Shown: piece by piece, positions 54,717 through 62,765 of the stretch
How the letters are laid out: every line of letters starts with the position of its first letter
Numbering within the stretch: position 1 is the first letter of the stretch
Assembly (NCBI GenBank): GCA_021732785.1
Contig: JAKFUG010000055.1
Location: forward strand, 23,016-87,015
DNA length: 64,000 nt
Source of the DNA: Planctomycetaceae bacterium
GTDB lineage: Bacteria; Planctomycetota; Planctomycetia; Planctomycetales; Planctomycetaceae
Direction: 5' to 3'
Translations under genes and position numbers: made by a program
Notes under the pieces: model-generated
Database searches by the model: none
What the model saw: the letters and a program-made list of their open reading frames with translations, nothing else
Told to the model about the DNA's origin: nothing

Positions 54717-54935
54717 ATGCCAGTCGACAACGAGGATGATCGCGAAGATGTGGTCAATCCCGCAGCCATTGAGGCCGCCTTGCATCAAATGGCTCAGCAA
54801 GCCCGCGAGGAAGCTTTTGCCGCGGGATTAGCGGTAATGGTGATTCGCTCCAAGCGATTGGTCAAATTATACCCCGATGGGACGGTAGAAGATTTGGGAG
54901 CGATCTCCGAACCGCGGACTGTGGTGCCGCAATGA
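54717..54935 (+). CDS. Antitoxin-like partner of the zeta-type toxin
   Basis: A 72-residue protein. Helical N-terminal half (AAIEAALHQMAQQAREEAFAAG), then VMVIRSKRLVKLYPDGTVEDLG, a small beta hairpin. ATG 54717 with AGAGGG nine bases upstream; an earlier ATG at 54708 is too close to that site. Its TGA overlaps the zeta toxin ATG (ATGA), the arrangement expected of an antitoxin and toxin translated together. Confidence 0.72.
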   Translation: MPVDNEDDREDVVNPAAIEAALHQMAQQAREEAFAAGLAVMVIRSKRLVKLYPDGTVEDLGAISEPRTVVPQ

Positions 54936-55681
54936 CCGGCCAGCGCCGACGGTTACGGATTTTTGCCGGGCCAAACGGTTCTGGTAAATCGTCGCTCGTC
55001 CGCAAGCTGGCGAAAGAGTTCTCTTCCCAGGGCGAGTTTCATCTGCACCATTGGATCAATGCGGACGAGATAGAAGTGGCGTTACGGTCCGGTAAGTTCG
55101 ATTTCGGACCGTTTTGGGGCGATTCCGATCCGAAAGCCATGTTCATCGGAATTGCTATGGCACGCCTGCCCGCTAGTCACAACGCCTTCTTGTCAGAGGC
55201 ACGTATTTTCGGCACATCGATCATCTGCGACCCCAACACCGTCGATTCGTATGTGGCCGCGACGATTGCGGATGTCCTGCGCAATAACTTGTTGCACAAC
55301 CGAAAGTCGTTTTCCTACGAAACGGTAATGTCCCATCCGTCGAAGATCGAGTTTCTACAACAGGCGCAGTCTGCCGGATACCTCGTGTATCTGTACTTCT
55401 TGGCAACTCAGGATGTTGCGATCAATCTCGGTCGCATCGAAAACCGTGTCCACCTTGGTCAGCATGCCGTGCCCCCGCAAAAAGTCATTGAGCGATATGC
55501 GCGATCCATTCATTTGCTGCCACAAGCCTTGAATCTGTCTCACCGCGCCTTCCTCTTTGACAATTCCGGTGACGATCCAATCTGGTTCGCGGAGAAGACT
55601 CCTGATGGGGCGATCCGCTTCAGAGTTGCTCGCAGCGATGTTCCCTCGTGGTCCCTGAATGTCATGGAGCCATCACCATGA
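54932..55681 (+). CDS. Zeta-type toxin (UDP-N-acetylglucosamine kinase-like P-loop protein)
   Basis: A 249-residue P-loop kinase of the zeta/AAA_33 group. Walker A AGPNGSGKS is at 12-20; INADEIEVAL holds the substrate aspartate, and FSYETVMSHPSKIEFL matches the family's fEtvms motif; GRIENRVHLGQHAVPPQKVIERYARS carries the later arginine-rich lid. Zeta toxins phosphorylate UDP-GlcNAc and block peptidoglycan synthesis. Its ATG overlaps the antitoxin stop, and its own TGA overlaps the sulfatase ATG (ATGA), so the toxin is embedded in a metabolic operon. Confidence 0.85.
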   Translation: MTGQRRRLRIFAGPNGSGKSSLVRKLAKEFSSQGEFHLHHWINADEIEVALRSGKFDFGPFWGDSDPKAMFIGIAMARLPASHNAFLSEARIFGTSIICDPNTVDSYVAATIADVLRNNLLHNRKSFSYETVMSHPSKIEFLQQAQSAGYLVYLYFLATQDVAINLGRIENRVHLGQHAVPPQKVIERYARSIHLLPQALNLSHRAFLFDNSGDDPIWFAEKTPDGAIRFRVARSDVPSWSLNVMEPSP

Positions 55682-57303
55682 GTTGTGTACGTGTCATCTG
55701 CGTTTTCGTGCTCGCGATTCCGCTCACATCATCTCCCGCTGCCGCGGAGCGGCCTAACATCGTCTTCTGCTTCGCGGATGACTGGGGTCGTTACGCCAGC
55801 GCGTATGCCGCGGTCGATGGCAAGCCCTCACCGAATGATGTGGTGCGGACACCGAACATCGATCGCATTGCAAAAGAAGGCGTCCTGTTTCGGCATGCGT
55901 TCGTGAACGCGCCATCGTGTACGCCGTGCCGCAGTTCGTTGCTATCGGGGCGATATTTTTTCAACACCGGCCGTGGGGCGATTCTCGTCGGAGCGCAGTG
56001 GGACTCTTCCATCCCGTCGTGGCCGTTGTTGCTCAAGGACGCGGGTTACCACATCGGCGAAACGTACAAAGTCTGGAGTCCCGGCACTCCAAATGACGCA
56101 CCGTATGGGGCAGGACAATTCGCCTACGAAAAAGCGGGTGGACAGTTCAACAATTTCTCGGAAAACGTCACCAAACTGATCGCGGACGGTGTGCCGATGG
56201 ACGAAGCGAAGTCCCGCATGTATGCCAACGTGCGCGACAATTTTTCGACTTTTCTGAATGATCGAAAGGACGGTCAACCGTTCTGTTACTGGTTCGGCCC
56301 GACGAATGTGCATCGCACATGGATCAAGGGTTCTGGTAAAGCGCTGTGGAATATCGAACCCGATGCGTTGGATGGGAAGCTCCCCGCGTTCCTGCCGAAT
56401 GTGCCCGAGGTGCGGGAAGACTTCGCGGATTACCTCGGCGAGATTCAGGCGTGGGATGGCGGCGTCGGCGTGATCCTCAAACAACTTGAAGCTGCGGGGG
56501 AACTCGACAAGACGATTGTCGTCGTCAGCGGCGATCACGGTGCCCCCGGTTTCCCCGGCGGAAAGTGCAATCTCTACGACTTCGGCGTCCGTGTAAGTCT
56601 CGCCATCCGCGGGCCCGGCGTCCCCGGTGGTCGCGTGGTGGATGACTTCACCATGCTGCCCGACCTGGCTCCGACGTTCCTCGATCTCGCTGGCGTGAAA
56701 CATCCCGCAGCGATGAATGCCCGCAGTCTGTTGCCGGTGTTGAAGTCCGACAAGTCGGGCCAGATCGACCCCACGCGAACGCATGTCATCACCGGCCGTG
56801 AACGCCACGTCGGCAATGCCCGCGAGGACAATCTGCCGTACCCACAACGGGCGCTGCGAACGAAAGATTTTCTCTACATCCGTAACTTCGCTCCGGACCG
56901 CTGGCCATTCGGATCACCCCTCGCGGCGGCATCCACACCGTTGCCACCGCTCGATCAACTGGAAGAAAACACGCGGCTCGCCTTCGCCGATATGGACGCC
57001 GGTCCCACCAAAGCCTGGCTCATTCATCAGCGCGACAATTCGCAATGGAAACGCCACTACGACTACGCCTTCGGCAAACGCCCCGCGGAAGAATTGTTTG
57101 ATCTGCGCACCGACCCCGATCAAATGGACAATGTGGTCACGAATCCGCAATACACTGAGACCCGTGCAGCGATGTCGAAGCAATTGATGGGCATTCTCAC
57201 CCATGCGGGCGACCCGCGCGTCACCGGTGATGGCCAAACGTTTGAACGGCCGCCATTCACCGATGCCGAACCCGCCGCCGGTGGCAAGAAGAAGGGACGT
57301 TGA
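55678..57303 (+). CDS. Secreted arylsulfatase-family protein (CTPCR active site)
   Basis: A 541-residue sulfatase with a Sec signal (RVICVFVLAIPLTSSPAAA). The metal site starts with IVFCFADDWGR; the formylglycine motif reads APSCTPCRSSLLSGR with C81 as target and cysteine in place of the usual serine (CxPSR), still CxPxR. VVSGDHGAPGFPGGKCNLYD supplies later metal ligands. It resembles heparan N-sulfatase or N-sulfoglucosamine sulfohydrolase, so sulfated polysaccharide degradation is likely. The ATG at 55678 overlaps the zeta toxin stop. The C-terminus is lysine-rich GGKKKGR. Confidence 0.9.
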   Translation: MSCVRVICVFVLAIPLTSSPAAAERPNIVFCFADDWGRYASAYAAVDGKPSPNDVVRTPNIDRIAKEGVLFRHAFVNAPSCTPCRSSLLSGRYFFNTGRGAILVGAQWDSSIPSWPLLLKDAGYHIGETYKVWSPGTPNDAPYGAGQFAYEKAGGQFNNFSENVTKLIADGVPMDEAKSRMYANVRDNFSTFLNDRKDGQPFCYWFGPTNVHRTWIKGSGKALWNIEPDALDGKLPAFLPNVPEVREDFADYLGEIQAWDGGVGVILKQLEAAGELDKTIVVVSGDHGAPGFPGGKCNLYDFGVRVSLAIRGPGVPGGRVVDDFTMLPDLAPTFLDLAGVKHPAAMNARSLLPVLKSDKSGQIDPTRTHVITGRERHVGNAREDNLPYPQRALRTKDFLYIRNFAPDRWPFGSPLAAASTPLPPLDQLEENTRLAFADMDAGPTKAWLIHQRDNSQWKRHYDYAFGKRPAEELFDLRTDPDQMDNVVTNPQYTETRAAMSKQLMGILTHAGDPRVTGDGQTFERPPFTDAEPAAGGKKKGR

Positions 57304-57305
57304 TT

Positions 57306-57707
57306 GTGATTGAGATTTTCATTCTCATCCACTTCTGCCGGAAGTTGGGTGCCCTCTGCCGTTCGCGCGGCCGCAAAGCCGGATGGTTTCAGTTCCTTTT
57401 GGTAATCGCCTGGTTCGGCGGGGAATTCTTCGCGGCCCTGTTTGCCACTGTGATCTGCATGATCACCGCGGGGCATACCGGACCGGACACTGTCATGCTC
57501 GAGGCTCCATTTGTGATTGTCTACATCTCCGCACTTCTCGGGGCCGGTCTCGGTGCGTGGAGCGTCTTCCTGCTAGTCAAGTTGTTACCCAACCTGAAGG
57601 CAGAAGAAGAAAAAGCCGAAGACCGCACTTGCTCCGGGTGTGGTGAGCCGTTGCAACGCCGCGCGACGAGTTGCCCGTCGTGCGGTAAAATGGTGACCGC
57701 GGAGTAG
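57306..57707 (+). CDS. Small membrane protein with C-terminal zinc ribbon
   Basis: A 133-residue protein with hydrophobic segments at about 29-53 (FLLVIAWFGGEFFAALFATVICMI) and 66-91 (VIVYISALLGAGLGAWSVFLLV), then a charged linker and the zinc ribbon CSGCGEPLQRRATSCPSCG. GTG at 57306 with AAGGGA upstream; a TTG would overlap the sulfatase stop. It ends the gene chain. No function is known; zinc-ribbon membrane proteins of this shape are common and uncharacterised. Confidence 0.7.
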   Translation: MIEIFILIHFCRKLGALCRSRGRKAGWFQFLLVIAWFGGEFFAALFATVICMITAGHTGPDTVMLEAPFVIVYISALLGAGLGAWSVFLLVKLLPNLKAEEEKAEDRTCSGCGEPLQRRATSCPSCGKMVTAE

Positions 57708-57734
57708 AGTGTCATCCGCGCGTGTCAAAACGTA

Positions 57735-57796
57735 CCGCTCATCACGCGGAGCGTGATGGCCACCATAGTAGCCATCACGCTCCGCGTGATGAGCGG
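57735..57796. repeat. 62-nt perfect hairpin, copy 2
   Basis: Arms 57735-57760 and 57771-57796 are 26-bp perfect complements around caccatagta. The near-identical copy is at 26089-26150. It lies between a membrane protein gene and the next sulfatase. Confidence 0.9.
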
Positions 57797-57860
57797 ATGA
57801 ATCACCGGTGCGGCCCATATCCTGCCCGCACAAACGCCACTCATAGCAATCGAGCATCCG

Positions 57861-59318
57861 ATGCGTCGTCCGTTCATTCTCATGGCCCTGTTATCGATTA
57901 GCACGACCGTTCCTGCGGCAGAACGGCCCAATGTGTTGATGATCGCCGCGGACGATCTCAACGACTGGATCGGCTGCCTGAAAGGCCATCCGCAGGCACA
58001 GACGCCGCACATGGATGCCCTCGCCGCGCGCGGCGTGCTCTTCACGAACGCGCACTGTCAGTCGCCGTTGTGCAATCCCTCGCGGACGAGTTTACTCACC
58101 GGGCAGCGACCGTCATCCACCGGCATCTACACGCTGGTGCCGGGCATGCGACAGGTCGACACGACGCACGAGGCGGTCACTTTGCCGCAGTCGTTCGGTC
58201 GCGCGGGGTATCACACCAGCGTTTTCGGGAAGATTTATCACGATGGTTCGATCCTACCGAAAGATCGTGCCGCCGAGGTCACTGTGTGGGGTGCCGCACC
58301 GGGGATGCCGAAGCCGAAAGAACGGCTTTCACACGGCAACTGGGACCATCCCGCAATGGATTGGGGCGTCTTTCCCGAGGATGACACCCAGCAGGCCGAC
58401 TGGAAAATCGCCGATGCGGCTATCGAACAATTGAAGACGTTACCCGCCGAAAAACCGTTCTTCATGGGTGTCGGTTTTCGATTGCCGCACGTGCCGTGTT
58501 TTGCGTCGCAGAAGTGGTTCGATCTCTATCCGACATCGACGTTGCAGATGCCGCCGGTGAAGGAGAACGACCGCGATGACGTGCCGGACTTCGCGTGGTA
58601 TCTGCATTGGAAATTGCCCGAACCGCGGTTGTCAGCTCTGAAGCAGTACAACGAATGGCAACCGCTGGTGCGAGCTTACCTCGCTTCGATCAGTTTAATG
58701 GACAGCCAAGTCGGCCGTGTGGTCGAAGCACTGAAAGCTACGGGCCGCGACAAAGATACGCTCATTGTGTTCTGGTCCGATCACGGCTGGCATCTCGGCG
58801 AGAAAGGCATCTCCGGCAAGAACACGCTGTGGGAACGCTCCACGCGCGTGCCGTTGATCTTCGCCGGGCCTGATCTGCCACACGGCGTGTCGTGTTCACA
58901 ACCCGTCGAGTTGCTCGATGTCTATCCAACGTTGCTCGAACTGTGCGGACTCCCGGCGCGGAGCGATGTCGAAGGTCACAGTCTCGTGCCGCAACTGCGG
59001 GATGTCGCCACGCCGCGGCAATGGCCGGCGATCACCACGCATAATCAGGGAAACCACGCCGTCCGCTCGGAAAAATGGCGATACATCCGTTACGCCGATG
59101 GTTCGCAGGAACTCTACGATATGGTCGCCGACCCGAACGAGTGGACCAATCTCGCGGCCAAACCGGAGTACGCCGCCGTCATCCACGACCATGCCCACTG
59201 GTTGCCGAAGATCGATCTCCCCGCCGCCCCCGGCAGCCAACACCGCCTGCTGGAACGCAAGGACGGAGAATGGTTCTGGGAAGGGGAACGGATTGTGCCG
59301 GGTGAACTCGAACGGTGA
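57861..59318 (+). CDS. Secreted sulfatase (iduronate-2-sulfatase-like)
   Basis: A 485-residue sulfatase with a signal peptide (FILMALLSISTTVPAA). Metal ligands start at MIAADDLNDWIG; the formylglycine motif is CNPSRTSLLTG with C71 in the canonical CxPSR form; VFWSDHGWHLGEKG adds ligands, and the layout (IYTLVPGMRQ, SVFGKIYHDG) is that of iduronate-2-sulfatases. It would strip sulfate from glycosaminoglycan-like or algal polysaccharides outside the cell. ATG with weak RBS gag; preceded by the palindrome at 57735. A TGCAAA-type repeat follows. Confidence 0.92.
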   Translation: MRRPFILMALLSISTTVPAAERPNVLMIAADDLNDWIGCLKGHPQAQTPHMDALAARGVLFTNAHCQSPLCNPSRTSLLTGQRPSSTGIYTLVPGMRQVDTTHEAVTLPQSFGRAGYHTSVFGKIYHDGSILPKDRAAEVTVWGAAPGMPKPKERLSHGNWDHPAMDWGVFPEDDTQQADWKIADAAIEQLKTLPAEKPFFMGVGFRLPHVPCFASQKWFDLYPTSTLQMPPVKENDRDDVPDFAWYLHWKLPEPRLSALKQYNEWQPLVRAYLASISLMDSQVGRVVEALKATGRDKDTLIVFWSDHGWHLGEKGISGKNTLWERSTRVPLIFAGPDLPHGVSCSQPVELLDVYPTLLELCGLPARSDVEGHSLVPQLRDVATPRQWPAITTHNQGNHAVRSEKWRYIRYADGSQELYDMVADPNEWTNLAAKPEYAAVIHDHAHWLPKIDLPAAPGSQHRLLERKDGEWFWEGERIVPGELER

Positions 59319-59330
59319 CAGCGCAGAGAC

Positions 59331-59448
59331 GATTGCAAATTGAGAATTGAAAAGTGCAAATTGCAAATTGTCAAAAAGGGCTCCGTCGTAATAGATACTT
59401 ACTCCCTTCAATTTGCACTTTTCATTTTTCAATTTGCATTTTGCAATC
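59331..59448. repeat. TGCAAA-type inverted repeat, copy 3
   Basis: Left arm begins gattgcaaattgagaattg, right arm ends atttgcattttgcaatc; a variant of the family in which TTGCAAATTG units dominate. It is 12 bases after the sulfatase stop and lies upstream of bioB. Confidence 0.8.
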
Positions 59449-59598
59449 GTTTTTCTCTTCTCATTGGCGCCCACTCCTCGCACATTGAAACCGCACAGCG
59501 GGGTTGGCGGACGATTCGTTTCGACGGTAAACTGGTCCATTCCCGTGCGCGGACCGCGCCGAAAGTCTCGTTTTCGTAATGCTTTGGATCGATTGCCG

Positions 59599-60687
59599 AT
59601 GGATGCTCCTCACGTGATGGCGGACCGTTCGACCGACTGGCATGCTCTGGCGGATTGCGTGCTCGATGGGCATCGCATCACCGTCGAGGAAGGGCTCGAT
59701 ATTCTCCGCAGCCCGGATGTTGAACTGCTCGATCTCCTCGCCGCGACGTATCGCATCCGTCGCCGATACCACGGGCACAAGGTCCATCTCTACTTCCTGA
59801 AGAACGCCAAAAGCGGTCTTTGCCCGGAAGATTGCGGCTATTGCTCGCAGTCGATCATCTCCGATGCCCCCATTCAACGGTACGCGCTGCTCAACGAAAC
59901 GAAGTTGATGGAAGGCGCCGCACGGGCCGTCGAGAGCCAGGCGCGCACCTATTGCATCGTGGCGTCCGGCCGCGGTCCCAGCGATCGCGAAGTGGGGCAC
60001 ATCGCCAGCACCGTCAAGAAGATCAAGGACGAATACGGTCTCCACATCTGCTGCTGCCTCGGTCTGCTCACGCCCGACCAAGCCCAGACGTTGAAAGCCG
60101 CCGGGGTGGACCGCATCAACCACAATCTCAACAGCAGCCGCGGGTTCTACGAGAAAATCTGCTCGACGCACACCTACGAGGACCGCATCAACACGCTGAA
60201 GACGTGCCGGGACGCCGGGCTGGAATTGTGCAGCGGGCTCATCGTCGGCATGGGTGAAACGGACCGCGACCTTGTCGACGTGGCGTTCGAGCTGCGCGAC
60301 CTCGCCGTCCATTCGACGCCGGTGAATTTCCTGCACGCCATTGATGGCACGCCGCTGGGCGATGTCCGCGAACTAACGCCGCGGGAGTGTCTGCGAGCGT
60401 TGTGCCTGTTCCGGATGGCGAACCCGCAGGCGGAACTCCGCGTCTCCGGCGGCCGCGAAGTGAACCTGCGGTCGATGCAGGCGATGAGCCTCTACGCGGC
60501 GAACTCGATGTTCGTCAGCGACTACCTCACGACGAAAGGCCAGCCCGCGGAAGACGACTTCAAGATGGTGGAAGACCTCGGCTTCGAAATCATCATCGGC
60601 GACCACGAAGCCCACCAGGAATGGAAAGCCAGAAACGGCGGTGCCCCGACGGTCGCGAGTTGTGAGACAAACGGATGCGGCGGTTGA
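59599..60687 (+). CDS. bioB: Biotin synthase
   Basis: Radical SAM enzyme inserting sulfur into dethiobiotin. The first cluster motif CPEDCGYC (C75, C79, C82) binds the [4Fe-4S]; the second cluster ligands lie in YCIVASGRGPS and HICCCLG. The C-terminus FRMANPQAELRVSGGREVNLRS is typical. 362 residues from ATG 59599; an ATG at 59617 also fits. The last 36 codons occur again at 61349-61462 with nearly the same protein sequence, indicating an insertion at this spot. Confidence 0.95.
   Translation: MDAPHVMADRSTDWHALADCVLDGHRITVEEGLDILRSPDVELLDLLAATYRIRRRYHGHKVHLYFLKNAKSGLCPEDCGYCSQSIISDAPIQRYALLNETKLMEGAARAVESQARTYCIVASGRGPSDREVGHIASTVKKIKDEYGLHICCCLGLLTPDQAQTLKAAGVDRINHNLNSSRGFYEKICSTHTYEDRINTLKTCRDAGLELCSGLIVGMGETDRDLVDVAFELRDLAVHSTPVNFLHAIDGTPLGDVRELTPRECLRALCLFRMANPQAELRVSGGREVNLRSMQAMSLYAANSMFVSDYLTTKGQPAEDDFKMVEDLGFEIIIGDHEAHQEWKARNGGAPTVASCETNGCGG
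60573..60641 (+). repeat. 69-bp direct repeat, bioB 3' end (left copy)
   Basis: Identical to 61349-61417 (starts agacctcggcttcgaaatc). It lies inside bioB; the codons after it differ from the second copy by synonymous changes. Confidence 0.9.
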
Positions 60688-60737
60688 TGGTGCATTTATC
60701 ATATTCCGAGTTCAAATAACCTCGATAAGCATCGGCC

Positions 60738-61139
60738 ATGATCCCGAGCTTCAACGAAAACGGCTATCTGCCGCCGGGAATTCATCCGGCCAACTTGGAG
60801 GAAATCGCAGCGCGCTTCGGACAGCAGTCAGAACTGCGACGGGTGCAAATGGAATCGGTACGTTGGCTCGTTGACCTCGCGCGACGTGTCGGCATTCCCC
60901 GAATTGTCGTGAATGGTAGCTTTGTGACTGATAAGCTGGAACCAAACGACATTGATTGTGTCCTGCTGATTGTCCCCGGACTTCCGCGCGATCCCGATGC
61001 CGAATTGGAGTTGCTCGGAGGTTTGCCGTTCGTCAACATGGAATTCGTGGAACAGGAAGCCTTCGACCAATTCACGCAACAGATCTTTGCCACCGACCGC
61101 AGTCAGGTTCCCAAAGGTCTGATCGAGGTGATGCCATGA
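60738..61139 (+). CDS. MNT-type nucleotidyltransferase-like protein
   Basis: A 133-residue protein with the small nucleotidyltransferase signature VNGSFVTDKLEPNDIDCVLL: G60, S61, and the metal aspartates D71 and D73 of the DxD motif. The family covers minimal nucleotidyltransferases that pair with HEPN or similar partners. The paired small gene downstream overlaps its stop (ATGA). Located between the two bioB 3' copies, so it is likely acquired. Enzyme activity and target are not known. Confidence 0.75.
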   Translation: MIPSFNENGYLPPGIHPANLEEIAARFGQQSELRRVQMESVRWLVDLARRVGIPRIVVNGSFVTDKLEPNDIDCVLLIVPGLPRDPDAELELLGGLPFVNMEFVEQEAFDQFTQQIFATDRSQVPKGLIEVMP

Positions 61140-61339
61140 CCCTGGAAAATCGCCGTCAGTGTGAGAACACGCGCGTCAAGCTTGCGATGATGGAGGAACT
61201 CTACGAGCGGAAACGACAAGAGACGGGGACGGACGCCCACGTGCAGGAACTAACGTTGTTTTCGCTGAAAAAGCGCATCAAACAATTCCGAGAAGAAATC
61301 GCCCGCTTCGAGTCGCGTGTGGGTTCGGTGACGAACTGA
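61136..61339 (+). CDS. Small coiled-coil partner of the nucleotidyltransferase
   Basis: A 67-residue basic helical protein (NRRQCENTRVKLAMMEELYERKRQE and LKKRIKQFREEIARFESRV), likely an antiparallel coiled coil. The ATG overlaps the stop of the nucleotidyltransferase gene. Together they form a widespread two-gene unit that I recall from planctomycetes and cyanobacteria, with toxin-antitoxin-like size and overlap; no proof of toxicity. Confidence 0.7.
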   Translation: MTLENRRQCENTRVKLAMMEELYERKRQETGTDAHVQELTLFSLKKRIKQFREEIARFESRVGSVTN

Positions 61340-61348
61340 AATCTTTGT

Positions 61349-61417
61349 AGACCTCGGCTTCGAAATCATCATCGGCGACCACGAAGCCCACCAGGAATGG
61401 AAAGCCAGAAACGGCGG
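61349..61417 (+). repeat. 69-bp direct repeat of bioB 3' end (right copy)
   Basis: Identical to 60573-60641. It continues as a bioB 3' tail to 61462, giving the same protein end except two residues, but without the rest of bioB. Confidence 0.9.
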
Positions 61418-61462
61418 CGCGCCAACGGTTGTGAGTTGTGAAACAAATGGCTGCGGGCATTG
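61418..61462 (+). pseudogene. bioB: Displaced bioB 3' tail
   Basis: After the identical core, this piece codes GAPTVVSCETNGCG and ends H-stop, versus GAPTVASCETNGCGG in intact bioB. The DNA differs at many synonymous sites. It is not translated as part of any gene seen here. Confidence 0.75.
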
Positions 61463-61489
61463 AAAAGCCGTTTCGCACGTAGAGACCGT

Positions 61490-62200
61490 ATGTACTATTG
61501 GAACCAAGCTAATTTCGAGGGTCTGGTTGAAGTTGCCAATGCGCTTGACGGTTCGCCGTCGACGACTCAACTGGCGGAGTATTGTCGTCTGCGGGAAAAG
61601 GGATTGCGTCGCGAGGCATTTCGAGCCTTGGAGGCATTCCTGGCGATTGCCAAGCAATGGGACGCTGCCACAGCTAGAGCCGTCACTCAACAGATTTTGG
61701 AATTCAATGCAAGGACTCCACGGACGCACCAGTTCCTTTCGCAACCGCTTCTCACTCGCTTCGTGAAGCCAACCTTAGAGAACTGGTTGATTGAGGACGA
61801 CCGCTCGCAAATCGCTCTCCGCTGGCTGGGAATTCTCTCCGGTCAATTTGAACTTCTCTTCAAAGCACTCGATTTGAAACCGGAGGATATTCCAGTTCGA
61901 CAGAAGCTGGTGAATCGACTGCTGGATTATCCCGATTTCGTGACACACCACATTGGTGAAAGCAAGCTCTGCGGTGACCTTGAAACTGCCAAAAGCGAAT
62001 TGGCGAGCGCAAGGAGTGTGGTCAAAGCCGCACCTGATCCAGCGCCATTCGCCGGACTTCTCGTTGATGTCGAAATGCTTGAAGCGTTGCTTGAACATTG
62101 GGAAAGTTACATCGCGAATCCGGTCGGAACGTTTCCGGAGTGGTGCGAGGAGCACGGCTACGATCACAAATTCGGGAAAGTTTATTACTATGAGAAATGA
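61490..62200 (+). CDS. Uncharacterised protein in toxin-antitoxin-rich region
   Basis: A 236-residue helical protein that I do not recognise. It has no signal, membrane or nucleotide motif; the shape is repeats of helices (VEVANALDGSPSTTQLAEYCRLREKGLRREAFRALEAFLAI) resembling alpha-alpha superhelical repeats. ATG at 61490; an earlier TTG is possible. It lies just right of the bioB duplication and ends before a PIN-domain gene. Composition is AT-richer than bioB, consistent with recent acquisition. Confidence 0.6.
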   Translation: MYYWNQANFEGLVEVANALDGSPSTTQLAEYCRLREKGLRREAFRALEAFLAIAKQWDAATARAVTQQILEFNARTPRTHQFLSQPLLTRFVKPTLENWLIEDDRSQIALRWLGILSGQFELLFKALDLKPEDIPVRQKLVNRLLDYPDFVTHHIGESKLCGDLETAKSELASARSVVKAAPDPAPFAGLLVDVEMLEALLEHWESYIANPVGTFPEWCEEHGYDHKFGKVYYYEK

Positions 62201-62276
62201 GGAACATGCAACCGCTTCGTCCGCGAAGCAGTTGAGCGCTGCGGGAAGAAATCACAGCGAGTGAACCGAGCCTACA

Positions 62277-62765
62277 ATGCCCCGCGTTTACATCGAGACC
62301 TCGATTGTCAGCTATTTGCGGCAGCGACCGAGCGGGCAGGTTGTCACCGCTGCCCGACAATTGTTGACTCGGCGTTGGTGGGAACAGGAGCGATTCCAGT
62401 ACGAACTCGTGACATCGCAGTATGTGATCGACGAGGCTGCCGATGGCGATCCGTTACGGGCACAAGAGCGGCTCGATTCGCTGGAAGACATCCCCTCGTT
62501 GCAATTGGGTCCGGAAATCGACGCGATCGCCAACGCGATCATGTCGCGGGCAATTCTCCCACCGAAAGCCCAGGTTGATGCCTTGCACATTGCGGTCGCA
62601 TCCTATCATCGGATCGACTATTTGTTGACCTGGAATTGCTCGCACATTGCCAATGCGAGGATTCTCCCTAGAATTCAAGCCGCGCTCATTGAGCAAGGCT
62701 GCTTTGTTCCGTTGATCTGCACGCCTGAGGAGATGTTGGATGACGCAACCGACGAAGAAGCGTGA
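62277..62765 (+). CDS. PIN-domain toxin-like protein (VapC family-like)
   Basis: A 162-residue PIN protein: VYIETSIVSYL holds the first acidic residue (E7), VIDEAADGDP the second, and KAQVDALHIAVA the third (aspartate), with YLLTWNCSHIANA near the end, the variant typical of a distinct PIN group with a small downstream partner. It cleaves RNA when unopposed. Here the toxin gene comes first; its last 26 bases overlap the following small gene. Confidence 0.85.
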   Translation: MPRVYIETSIVSYLRQRPSGQVVTAARQLLTRRWWEQERFQYELVTSQYVIDEAADGDPLRAQERLDSLEDIPSLQLGPEIDAIANAIMSRAILPPKAQVDALHIAVASYHRIDYLLTWNCSHIANARILPRIQAALIEQGCFVPLICTPEEMLDDATDEEA

